Made by a program: the position numbers and the translations under genes | Shown: positions 13,520-24,520 of the stretch, in pieces | How positions within the stretch are numbered: position 1 is the stretch's first letter | Layout of the letters: each line of letters starts with the position of its first letter | From: Straminergon stramineum | Taxonomy: Eukaryota > Streptophyta > Bryopsida > Hypnales > Calliergonaceae | Assembly (NCBI GenBank): GCA_963920665.1 | Contig: OY987271.1 | Location: 14,263,350-14,327,349, forward strand | Length of the DNA stretch: 64,000 bases | Direction: 5' to 3' | The notes under the pieces: generated by a model | Databases searched by the model: none | Told to the model about the DNA's origin: nothing | The model's input: the letters and a program-made list of their open reading frames with translations, nothing else

Positions 13520-14367
13520 TTTACCCCCAAAGAACGATGGCCTTTTTTGTGAAATAACACTCAAAACTACTATTTCTCATTGTAGAGAGCAAAAAACTTT
13601 CTTGCGCCAAACTTGTATGAGAATGTGTGGAAAGAATTCCAAAAGCTTTGACTTCACAAGTTTTTTTTTTACCTTGCGTGAAAAAATTATTTGACTTTCT
13701 ACACTTATATTTTTGCACAATAGAGTTTGAGGTTTAATTCTTTATGGTGGGGAATTGAGTTGAGAGTCTAAGAAAAACGAAAATGAAAAACAATTGATTT
13801 TCATTCTTAAAAAAATGGTTAAGTAGAAGGAGGTATGAGATAGAAGGAAAATCTAAATTGTTAATATTTTTAAGATGGAATTGAAATACACAAATTCCAA
13901 TGGTGAGATTGTTCTAGCAAGAAAACTAAACCACATAGAACTTATCATTTTGAAAAATTGTGAAAATTGAGTTAAAAAACTAATCCAATTTATTATTTTC
14001 TCAAGAAGATGCTATCATTGCCCGAAAAAACAAGATGCTCTTGAAACACTTTCACATCACTAATTTGAATGGAATGAATAAAAGATTTCCATGTAGACAA
14101 AAATGTAATCTATGAAAAAAAATTTAATAATAATTTCAAGTTTTTGTGGATTTTTTTTGCTGCAAACACTATCCCTCATTTTGAGATTATTTGGCATAAC
14201 TTTTGCTCTTGGGACACCAATTGAAATAGGAATTATATTTCCAAAAAGTTAATGTGTTTTTCTATCTTAAAAAAAGTTTCAAAAAATCATGATAAATATT
14301 TAGACTATATGAACTTGTCCAAAATCCACTTTGTCCTCCAAAGGAACAATGGTCCTTTAGGGATTAA
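13520..14367 (+). mobile_element. F1 element, nearly full length
   Basis: This non-coding element of about 848 bp has a left end TTACCCCCAAAG and a right end CCTTTAGGGATTAA, with TTAA at 14364-14367. The ends are degenerate versions of the perfect terminal repeats of the 34870-35824 copy, and the interior is collinear with it. Short open frames inside it are chance. Confidence 0.6.
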
Positions 14368-17300
14368 TCTTCACCATTGCATATGACTCACATGATATGT
14401 TCCTAAATTAGACAACTCAACTAGGCTAAACAATTTACCGCAATCACTTTGGTTTAGTCTACAAGATGTACGTGTACTTGTGCTATGAAATATAAAACTA
14501 TTGTTGGGGAGGTGCATGAATGAGTGTCTTAATAAACCAGTTACAAAGATGTTTTTAGAAAATGTTAGCATTACAATTCAAAGGCACATGATCAAGTCTT
14601 TTTACAATTTTTTTGTCCAAAATACTTAACAACTTGAGTATGAAAACATTCATGTAGTTGATTTCAAGCTTTCCATTTTTAAGAGGAGTATGAGACTTTT
14701 GAAGTCTAGTATATGGACTTGTCCAAATTGGACAAAACCTTATATATGGACTTCTTTGAAAGCATTGATATATTTAAATGTTGTCTAGTGACTTTGTTAT
14801 GAGGGCTTTATAGGTTTTGCTCGAGTGAAATTCTTTAGAACTATATTATAAAAACTTCTTTTCGTATAGAATTAGAGACTTTTTAGTACTTAAAAAAAAT
14901 GAAGGTCAAATTTTGGAGATATTTTTTTGATAATTAATTATTATTATCATTATTCTTTTTTCTATTGTGTTCTATTTTAGATGATTAAGGTGAGCTTCCC
15001 TTCACTTAAAATTTTTTTTCTATTTATTTCCAATGTAGTAGTCATCAAAGGCTTATATCTTCAAGTAGACCATTTGATTAGAAGTCATACACAAGACAAT
15101 TTCCACCTTAAAAATGCAACTCTCATTCATAGATAGTTAATCCAAAAATTTGCACACATAAATTCTAATAGCCTTATATATTTAGAAAAGAAAAGACAAT
15201 AAGATAATTCACAAAGTTTGAAAGGATGAAAGTTTATTTGACACTCTACATATCAAAGTTCTATATCCCCTTTTGTTCAGAATACATAATATAATCTCTC
15301 TTGGTCAAATTGTCAACAAAGTTGAAAAGTCATAGCTATAATACACCTAAGTTTTGTTCAAGAACCTTTGGGTCATTAGAGGTTACCTAGACCCTTTGGC
15401 TTTTCACAAGCTTTAGTTTGCTTGATTGGTGGAATTTTGGTTGCTTGTGATATATCTTGCATATTGTATGAAATTACCACTATATAATAGGATATCAAAA
15501 TTTCAAGACTCATCCTTCTATTGGCTATGGACCAAAATTTCAAACACTTCCTTTTGCTGGCTTTGGAACACAAATTATTAGCATAGACAAAAGCTACTAC
15601 AAGGAAGCTTACTACATTACTCAAAAAGTGAGTCAACGCTATTAGGATAGAGCTTGTCAACAATTTCATAGAGAAACATCTATTTTAGAACACAAACTTA
15701 CAAATTCCTTAAACAATTCTTGCATTCTCATTGAATCTCAAACAAACACATGTTTCAATTTTAAAAAACTCATTTTTTAGTGAATTTATTAAATTCAATT
15801 TCATGATTTTACTAATATGAATTGATTTGGATATCCTTGTATTATAATCTTGTATTGTAATCATGTTTTTGTGACACAAACACTTTAATAAAATCAAAAT
15901 ACTACTAATAAGACTTGTGCTTAAGTCGATGATTTAATTAGATTCTAATAAAAAATTTGTAATAAAAAAATTGGATGAAAATAATCCATATTTCAATTGG
16001 AAAAATTATCTATTTGACCATTCACAAGTCACTTCTTTGCTTCTTTTATCTTACAAGGTAGAAGGGAAGTTCTACACTGAATAGGAGTTTTAAGGGGACC
16101 CATGCTCATTGTTCAACATTTCACACTATATAAATATCTACCTCTATTGTACATGAGTATTGAAGTGTCCAGGGGATGTACATCATATTCCAAACATCTA
16201 CCGTTTTCCATAGTAAGTCCCTTTAATTTATCAGTCCCCTTAATACCCCTAATCAGTGTAGTTGATTTCAAATAACCCCGTGGAATTCCCAGCTTCAGAG
16301 CTATTCTTTAGGCAGACAAATGGAGAAGTTCTACGCTTATCTTACTGCATTCTTCTCAATGTCTCAATCACTCTTCTTTTTCTTTTTCTTGAGTCTCAAT
16401 CACCCTTCAATGCAATGATTTATGACTTGGAATGAATTTGGTACAACATTTTTTGAAAACATCAAAACACCAACCACCTTTAGAAAAAACCTACACCCTG
16501 CATTCATCGATACGCGGGAACTCAATGAGTTCGCACAAATCAATTGTGATTCCCCATGAGATATTGACACAATCAACGTACACAATATGCGGAAACTAAT
16601 TCAACAAGTGTGCTGAAATCTAAGTAAGTTATTGTGTTTTCCCATACTAACACAATCAGTGTTGCACAAGCGGTTTAATTTAATTTAATTATAATACCTC
16701 AATGTCACATGGCATTGGGAATTGAGAAGGCAAGGAGACTGGAATACCTTTTCTCTGGACAGTCTTTCTTCCCATCGTCAGGTTACGTCAGGAACCTTAA
16801 CTTACATGGAGCAACTTGCATACCATATGTGCACACAATGTGTCAGAAAGGATACAAAATTCTAGTATGTTTTGTATCATTGATCAAAAGAGTTCGGATT
16901 TAATCGAAGGGGTAGAGTATATCAGAGCGGACCCTAGCTTTTACAGTACAATCAATTCCATGTAGTCTTGATGTCTACTCTATTGGCATGCATTCACTTT
17001 CTGTGTTTCCAGCACTCCACTTCCAAAAGCATGCTACGGAAAAGATCAGAGAAAGATCAGCAATCTCATGCTTGAAAACAATTTGTTTTGTAAATCGATG
17101 AGAGGAAGCAAAAAACGACTGCTGAACCTGCGGAAGGAATGATGCCGAGGATGTTTTGTGTCCTTTGAAGATAAGGTCAAGCCTCAGGCTTAGGCTTTGT
17201 GCATATTAAAGAATGCAAGAATGGATGATTTTTATTGGATTTTTTGTGTTCAACTTTATTGATGTTATAATCACATCATTGACTTAAAAAAATTCAAGAC

Positions 17301-18178
17301 ATTTGAGTTGTTTCTTAATTTGATTTGGGATAGTTTATCAAATAAATGGTGCACTATCCTTTGTATTTCAATACTTTGAGCTTTTTCCCATTAAAACTTG
17401 ATTTTCACATTCATAACAATTGCTTTTGCTTTTGAGCAAAACTAGCAAAATGAAGATTCTGAAGAATGGTTTCTACTCTACATGGAAATTTTTGAAAAAA
17501 TTCCTTAAAAGAAAGATTTTAGAGAAGTTTAAAGTTGAGGATCTATACCCTGCATGTTTTTAAGTAAGAATTGACATGGAAATTTTCTTTGTACCACAAT
17601 GTTCTCCATTATAATTGTATATTCTATTCTATTCTATTCTGAAAATTTTAGTTCTTTTGAACTTGATTTATATTTGATATGAGTTTTCTTCACTTTTTCC
17701 TCAAAAACTCATGATAATTTTAAAATTTTCACAGATAAACTTGAAATTTTTATGAAAAACATTCAACACATGATTTCATCTCTAAAAAATAAAACCAAAA
17801 AAATTCACATTAATAAAGTAGAAATGAAGGATACAAAGTGAGGGACTTTCAAGTTTTACTACAGTCATAGACTCCGTCCCACAAGTACCTCTTGAATCTT
17901 ACACTCAGATTCTTTGAAGTGAAACGATTCGCTTCCTCCTGAGCCCTAGAGAATTGAGACGTTCAATCCCCCATTTCCTAGCAAGCATGATTAGCAACAA
18001 GTTTTAAAAGATATCTAATCCCAGTACGTCTGGTAAGATCATTGCTTCACTACTTAGGAAGCATAAAAAGGTTTTGAATTCGACATACTCCATCGCCCTG
18101 CCTATCCAGAACCCTGGACCTCTACTTAGCGCATTACTGTTTGGGGTTTAATTTGGTTCCCCTCACAGGAAGGGAGAA
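14368..18178. other. Gene-free stretch, AT-rich then mixed composition
   Basis: No gene is supported. From about 16000 to 17200 the composition is more balanced, as if it were old UTR or promoter sequence. At about 17124-17139 there is a 16-base match to a conserved word at the 3' end of plant 18S rRNA. The rest is AT-rich without clear structure. Confidence 0.4.
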
Positions 18179-18370
18179 GGGCTGCGCCAGCCAAGGAGAT
18201 AGTGCAAGACCAAGGCGACACGCGCTAGACCGGACAGCAAGCTACCGTATGGCCCAGCACCCCAGAAAGATTAGATTAATATCGTGAGACTCGATGAGAC
18301 TCGTATCAGATATTAGACTGATAAGAACAGATACTACACTTGATCTCAGCCAAAAGGCCGAGAAAAGTAT
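18179..18370 (-). ncRNA. U2: U2 spliceosomal RNA (variant or pseudogene possible)
   Basis: On the minus strand from 18370 downward the sequence matches the conserved 5' half of U2: stem I, then CTCGGCCTTTTGGCTGAGAT, then the branch-point recognition word GTAGTA at RNA positions 33-38 (18333-18338), exactly where U2 carries it, followed by the CTGTTCTTATCAGT and TAATATCTGAT segments. Stem IIb is kept as a hairpin of two GAGTCTC arms with one central U-U mismatch. The 3' half retains CTTGCTGTCC, TTGCACTA and a GGCTGGCGCAGCCC end, giving about 192 nt, close to the usual plant length of about 196. The Sm-binding site is unusual: at 18263-18274 it reads TAATCTTTCTGG, with C residues interrupting the U run. 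U2 base-pairs with the intron branch site in the nucleus. It lies 570 bp downstream of the PDK gene on the same strand. Because of the Sm site and weak TATA, it could be a variant or a decaying copy. Confidence 0.85.
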
Positions 18371-18430
18371 GCCTCAAAATATTCAACCAGACGACCTTGT
18401 ACCCACAATCTGTCACACCTTCAACAAAAC

Positions 18431-18440
18431 GTATGGGACA
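18431..18440 (-). promoter_or_regulatory. USE-like element upstream of U2
   Basis: On the minus strand this reads TGTCCCATAC, followed by G. It resembles the plant snRNA upstream sequence element (consensus RTCCCACATCG) and sits at about -61 to -70 relative to the U2 5' end, the expected distance. The TATA box expected near -30 is not obvious; the nearest AT-rich word, AATATTTT, lies within 15 bp of the start. Confidence 0.5.
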
Positions 18441-18940
18441 CAACAACCCCCCAATCCTCCTTGTACTCTCAAAAGAGAAATTTCCTCGACGACTCATCCG
18501 TCATCGATGGCTCTGGGTTAGCCTCGCAACTCAGCGGGGTTGGAAGTTGTTCTATTTGATGTCATCTTCATCAAGAGACTATTAGAAAATGCTGCGCAAA
18601 CGGATTACAAGCAGGCACGACCCGATCCCATGGCTTATGTTTCTCGTCACATCTGTGCAACAAAGAAGCGACAAGATATGAGATGCCATGGAAAAGGATG
18701 GGGGACTTATATTGATTTCTTGATAACTGGCGAGATTGGCAGAAGCAAACAATCTCTCCGATTTCAATCGTAGGTGTTCTTTGAGGTTAAGATCATCCTT
18801 CATTCACAGAGAAGAACTTGAAATTTAAGCTCAGAAAGAAAATGAGATTCAAATATTTCAAGTACTATTGGGTAGAACAGAAGCTCGTAATGTGAATCTC
18901 CTAAAAACTAACACATATTAGATATCCTCCCGATATTGGA

Positions 18941-21900
18941 CTAAGCCAAAGGCTCCTGTACATTTCCTAACCGGTTGAGATGCAAATACGCATCAGTCCC
19001 TGCAAGAAAAGCAACACATTTTTTCAGTTGCTAGAATAATGAATACCATATTACAAAAAAACAAACCCATCATTGGTATGCCAGTAGAATAAAAAAATAA
19101 GAGAATGACATCTACCTTCATACTTCTAACACGGGGGAAAACTGGAGCCACAAATGACAGAAGTGGATAGAGAGAGAGAGAGAGAGAAAACACTTACCAT
19201 ATCCTTCCATTGAACTTATTTGTAAATCCCCTCCAAAGTAACGAGCATAGCATCGACTGATAGGTAAACCATAACCATACCCAGCCATAACGTTAGGCAT
19301 CTCCTGGTCTTGCCTGCCAAGAACCACCGGGTTTTGGGCTGTACTGTACAAATACGTCCAGATTTTTGGTAGCCCACTCCTGGGAATACCACCTCCTTCA
19401 TCAGAAATCTGTCGAAACAAGTCACCAGTCAGAAAACTTATCTGGTATGCAATAACACTTAATGCAGTAACAGGCAGTGTGTAGTCCTGTAACAAACATT
19501 GAATCATCAAACAGTCTGGGACTTGAGTAGCGTCACAAGCGTCGTCAGGGGAGCCTCCCAAACCACTCGCAAGACAATGACAGCAGCACGTAGACCCTAC
19601 CAGGATCAGACTTCGCTCAAAGTGATGCTACAGGTATACCTTGATTGTAACGTCTTCAATTCCATCGGCTACTACAACACGAATCGGAGGACAGTCATGA
19701 TCCGCATCCTGAAAACGCTCTTGAACAGCACGTAGAGAATTCTTGACCAATTCAAATAGCATTTGGTGCAGGTGCGTAGGCACGTAACTGCGAAATAACA
19801 AAAAAATATTCATTTCAGGTCAGCTAAAGCGAGGTGAGCAGAACCCTCAGTACTGACATTATCATAAATCATGCTGTGCTGAGCTTCGAGAGATCCAGTT
19901 GAAGTCTTCGAAACAAGAAGATACCTCTACGCCAGAGCCTGCCCCTGTACGCGACAGGAGGGCGACCATGAATTATCCACACAGCAAAATTCGACTCTAC
20001 ACTGCTTCAAGAACGGGGAAAGTACCGAAAACTGGAAAGCTAGGAAGAATGTGCTTACGCAAAAGAAAAATGTGGATCTCCGTAGACGTGCACTTCAGGT
20101 GCAGTCCCGTATGTGCGCATGCATGCGGATCGAGCATCATCTATAGCATTTTGAGCGACTTCTACAGGAGAAACCCTTGTGCAGATAAGGCCTATATAGC
20201 CAGGAGTAGGAGGAGAATTATGCAACGCCACATGTTGCCCTGGAGGAACAATGAATTTTTTAAAATACGAAACGAAAAGTCATCCATAGCCAGCGCATGA
20301 TAACTAACACTAACCAGAGCCACTTCTAATTCCATTGCATCAATACTCTCGCACGAACAACTAGACCACCACTTAGGATTCAGCAGCAATACTGACAAAC
20401 TAGGACGTATCAATAAAGCAAGCCTCTGTTGAAAAAAAATAATTGAAAAAACGCATCGGAGTGTTCATTCAACCGACCGGGAGGTTTGATATCTTTCAAC
20501 TTGCTGATTCAGCCGGGGTTATTACAATATTGTACAGGTGCTGAAGGCATCACATACATCGTTCAAAGAAAAGTCTTGGGGAAATGCATTGAAAAGAATC
20601 AACGGAAAGAATCCTTTACCAATGAGCATTCGGATACCAATTCTTGACATATAAAATCTATCCAGGAACGAGTGGATCTCAGGAAGCTCGTTCAGACCGA
20701 TTTTCCGGCCCAAGTCCTCCTTCAATTCCTGAATTCCCATCGCCATCGTTGGCATGACCTCGTTATGCCGCGCTTTAACCCTTGCTATCAAACTGGTGAA
20801 TCTCGCCTCGTCTTCTGTATCTTGAATTCTTGGGAAACTTCGGAGATCCTTGAAAGAATCCACATACCAATCTCGAACCTGTTGAAATTCGCAGTACATG
20901 AATAAGATTTCGTCCCGTACAGGAGCACCTAATAACTCTTGTACCTGAATACAACATCAGTTACATACGAATATGCAAAATGAAAAAGTAATGAAATTAC
21001 ATATAATACATGTAATAATTAATGCACTAAAATCTCATCACGTAAAACCTAAGGAAAAAAATATAAACATTAAAAGTACATTGCAGCAAAGAAATAGCTA
21101 GAAGTGTGAACCAGTTATACGAAGTTACAGTTGCATTGGTAAAGCCCTAACTTTATGTACACAATTAATAAATAAATTAACATATTTCTAATACGCCTTC
21201 AAATTTTGTAAGACATAGCAATAAATTATTCATTAACAAAGTCATTAGGATTTTTCATCTATTGAATGTAACTCTACGCATTGATTCCTGCAACATTGAT
21301 CATTGAAGGCAAAGCAAATATAAAATCTATGTCTAACAGCAAACGATAGGTCAAAATCAAAGGTCCACATTGCCAATTTAGTTAATTGACAATTGACAAA
21401 GTTGAATGATGTACTGTAGTTAAATTTTCTTACGAATGATGAATGAGGATTGCAAATGAAGCAACTACATAACTCCAAGAATCCCCAATTTCATAGATAT
21501 TTTTTATGGGATTTTACATATGTTGTATGGTGTTGCTTGATTAGTATGACAGTATATCCACAGCATAAGCAAAAGCAAATACCTTAGCTTCATGTAAATT
21601 TTGTAACCCTTAGTCAAATTAATACCCAAACCCATGTTGTCCCCAGGTATGCACCGGAGAAGACAGTCTTCATAAGCGCAGTTTCTAGTCAAGGATGACG
21701 AAAATGAAGAATGTTCTAACGAGCTTAGACGCAATTCTATAGTACGAAACACTTGACCGCAACTATCTTGAACAGCTGGCTCAGATTATCATTTATTGAA
21801 ATCGAACAACCAATAAGTAATAGCACCAAAAAAAGTTCTTAATCTCTTGACTCTTTAGGACGTGTTCTCAACGCCTTACTCTAATGTAAATCGAGGAATT

Positions 21901-22505
21901 AGAAAAAGTGAGGCAAATCAGAACCGAAAGAACGTGAAAGTATCTCGCAAGGCAAAAAGCAATTGTTGCTTCTGATCAGAATGGAACATGTATAAAAGTC
22001 CTGCTCCAAATCTGAAAGCAAAAAAGGACTTCAAGCAGCTGTCGATCGCATGCTTTTCACATTTCAGTGGTCCTCCATATTGACAAATGTCGAAGGCAGA
22101 GCAATCTCATTAGCGAAGAACTTTAGAAGAATGCCGCACCCAAATCAATCACGTAATTATTGCAACAATCAAAATAATTAAGGTCCTAACTCTTGCATGA
22201 AAAGTTACAGAGTCGAAAATGAATGGGAAACGTACTTTGAGAACCCCTGCCTTGGAGGAAAGTCCGTATGGTAAATTCTCGAGCTCCGTTACTCGATGTG
22301 CTAGGCGGACAGGAAGCTCCTTGTGCAGAAATTGCGACGACATTAGAAGGTTCTTCTTGTACCTTGGAGCAGACGGGTAGGAACCAAAATCCATCATGTA
22401 CTTGAGGCTCACCCCTGTTTGATTCACCAAGCTACAATTGTAGATGTCATCTACCACATCCCTAGAAACTGTTTCTGCCAGTCTCTTTACAGCTCGCATC
22501 GACAT
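18941..22505 (-). CDS. PDK: Pyruvate dehydrogenase (acetyl-transferring) kinase, mitochondrial
   Basis: The product phosphorylates and inactivates the E1-alpha subunit of the mitochondrial pyruvate dehydrogenase complex. Six coding exons can be joined with GT-AG introns and a continuous frame: 22236-22505, 20620-20878, 20059-20239, 19640-19787, 19198-19408 and 18941-18999, giving 375 residues (plant PDKs are about 365). Visible family features are the N-terminal helical-bundle domain (QTGVSLKYMMDFG near residue 35), the histidine-bearing segment KARHNEV (His about 128), the N-box ELVKNSLRAV (Asn about 253), the G1 box DEGGGIPRSGLP (about 289) and the G2 box GYGYGLPISR (about 329), then the C-terminal GTDAYLHLNRLG. 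The start chosen is the first ATG in the open frame (22503-22505). The frame is open further upstream but without an ATG, and a good acceptor (TTTTGTAG) lies just before the start, so a 5'UTR intron is possible. A small insertion rich in Tyr and Lys follows MMDFG. The gene looks intact and functional; no transit peptide is obvious, as in other plant PDKs. Confidence 0.93.
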
Positions 22506-23560
22506 GGCTACAAAATTGAAGCCAAGGTATGACTGCAGGCCTCCGTCTTCAGCTTCCAAAATCAGATTCACGGAGAGTCACGGACAACGGCTAACCTAAG
22601 CAAAAGAGGAGGTTGCTAAAAATTCAATCGCTCCACCCTCACAAGAAACCCTGGACGATCACACTACAGAAGAGAATTTCGAAAGCAGGCAGTCTAAGAT
22701 AATTCGAAACCAAGGTGTTCATCCTCGGAAGAGAGCGCTCGAAGAAAAGAAAAGTGATGAAAGAGTAGGTACGAAAGTTGTGACAAGACGGCCTCGGCTG
22801 TAATATCCGGCGTGGGAGGCTCAGTAAAACCTACAAAAATTGGTTTCCCTTTCGCAGATATACATAGTAGACGATCGAGTTCCATGCAGGAAATCAACCA
22901 GAACTGAAATAATTAAAGCTTCACAAATGCAAAATGAAGCTCTCAGCTGCTGTATCCTGCTTGCAAAGCTAGTTAGTGATTGTTTCCTGAAGCAGTTTCC
23001 CGCAAGAAAAAGACGAATAATCTCCCATCCAACGCTCGGGCCCTGGCGCTTCGCCAGCCAGCCTCTTCGCTGAGCGCAATCTAGCTACGGAGTTCCAAAG
23101 AACCGTTTCAGCATGTACAAGGGCTTATTATCCTTAACACCAACAAAGACCAGCCATGTACGGCATGTGACTCCAAAGTACTTTCATTCAGTCAGAAACC
23201 ACGCATAATTGTCTGCAGTATTGACCGCAATAGTCATCAACACCATCAATCGACCTTTGGATGAACCAGATATTTCGTAATTTGCTTCAGCCTCCTTCAC
23301 AAGAGGACCTTCATTCCTTCGCTGCAACCAAACCAACACGACAAGCCACAAATGAAACTAAAAATTTCGCCACTATCACACGTTCTGCGCCGGACCTCGG
23401 AGCGTCCCGAGACCCGTCACGATGCGACACTCCGCTAAACCTAAGACATACTGTAGTAATCCAAGGCACTTCTCCTATCCACTATTCACATCCATCCAAC
23501 ACGCACAGTCGACTCCTTAAAAAATATCACAAAACATTAAATAAAAAAGCTTTCACTCAA
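22506..23560 (-). other. 5' flank of PDK (probable UTR and promoter)
   Basis: The composition is balanced, unlike the AT-rich intergenic DNA, and no protein domain is recognised. The minus strand is open through 22694-22897, but that frame has no family match and no continuity with PDK, so I treat it as leader or promoter sequence. The transcription start cannot be placed. Confidence 0.45.
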
Positions 23561-23569
23561 GATACGTCA

Positions 23570-24230
23570 CTCACTCAGTGATCAATCGCTCAGTAAAATT
23601 TAAAAACACGAACGATAACTTAATCAACTCCGTCTGTACACTCCACAGTGAACAATTGGACAGCAAAATTAAAGGATAAGCCCCGGTCATATTCACTGAA
23701 ATTCCTCACGACCTGGTAGATACAGAACGAAGACTGTAGACGTCCGTTCACTTTGATTAGAATATGGCAAAAAGAAATCCATAAGCACTCCGTCTTTCAC
23801 ATTGATTAATCGAGAAGCAAAAGCAACTTAAAAGGCATGTCCCGGCCACATCCATTGTGAAACTGACAGAAGCAGAGAAGTACCTTAGAGGCAGAAGCCG
23901 TCCGTCCACTTCGATTCGAATTTACCAAAGCACTGCAAGACAAGCTAATGTCGACTACCTAAAACAAAATCGAAAATGCTAAAAATTTAGAAAAAAAAAG
24001 GTTAATCAAACTCGGTCCTTGCAGCGATCAATCGTACAGTACAGCAAAATCAAGGACAATCCCCGGCCATATCCACGGTGAAATTCCTTCCACTGAAAGA
24101 TGCAGACTACTGTAGAAGGTGTAGATGTCCGTCCTCTTTGATTCAAACTTCGCAAAGCACCGCAAAATGAGCAGCATGCAGGAGTGATAATCAAACGACT
24201 GAAAGAGTTCGCCAGTAACACGCCATGACG
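23570..24230. repeat. Degenerate tandem repeat upstream of PDK (three units)
   Basis: Three diverged units share ordered words: CAGCAAAAT or GAAGCAAAAG, then CCCCGG(T/C)CAT or CCCGGCCACA (at about 23681, 23841 and 24061), then a CGTCC-rich word before CTTTGATT or CTTCGATT (at about 23741, 23898 and 24125), then AAAGCAC or TAAGCAC. Spacing is about 160 bp and then about 220 bp. The array lies 1.1-1.7 kb upstream of the PDK start codon. No function is known to me. Confidence 0.6.
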
Positions 24231-24520
24231 AAGCTAGAAAAAGGTTTCAGCCACAAGCATGCGACAACGTAAGCGGCGCGAAAAAGGCCGGCACACTGAC
24301 GGTGCCGGGAATCAATCGGGATGGGGACAAGTTTGAACGAGGGACGTGGTTTCCAGTGATCGTCGACGGCAAATGTGGACGTCAGGGACGATTCGTTGGG
24401 ATCGATCTTCGTTGGGGTCTTCGTCGGGTGGACGTCGACGGAAACCTGGGGCGGCTGGAACGATTCGTCGAGAAAGTCCAAAGCGGCCACCGATTACTGG
24501 ATAGATAGATAGATGCCTTA
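24231..24520. other. GC-rich block upstream of PDK
   Basis: This short GC-rich block has open frames on both strands (24191-24490 minus, 24302-24508 plus). Neither has an ATG in a good context with a family match. On the minus strand the frame is preceded directly by a stop, so it would need to be an internal exon. It may be a distal 5' exon or a CpG-rich promoter, but I cannot assign it. Confidence 0.3.

Noticed and set aside
20192..20413. Minus-strand open frame directly after PDK exon 2 that could extend the protein
   Set aside because: It lies inside intron 2; joining 20620 to 20239 restores the expected QHVALHN and following family sequence, while this frame does not resemble PDK.
22694..22897. 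Minus-strand open frame upstream of PDK as an extra N-terminal exon
   Set aside because: It has no continuity with the PDK frame and no transit-peptide character; the downstream ATG gives a normal plant PDK length.
24191..24490. GC-rich minus-strand frame that looks codon-biased
   Set aside because: It lacks an ATG, follows a stop codon directly, and the opposite strand is equally open; no family match.
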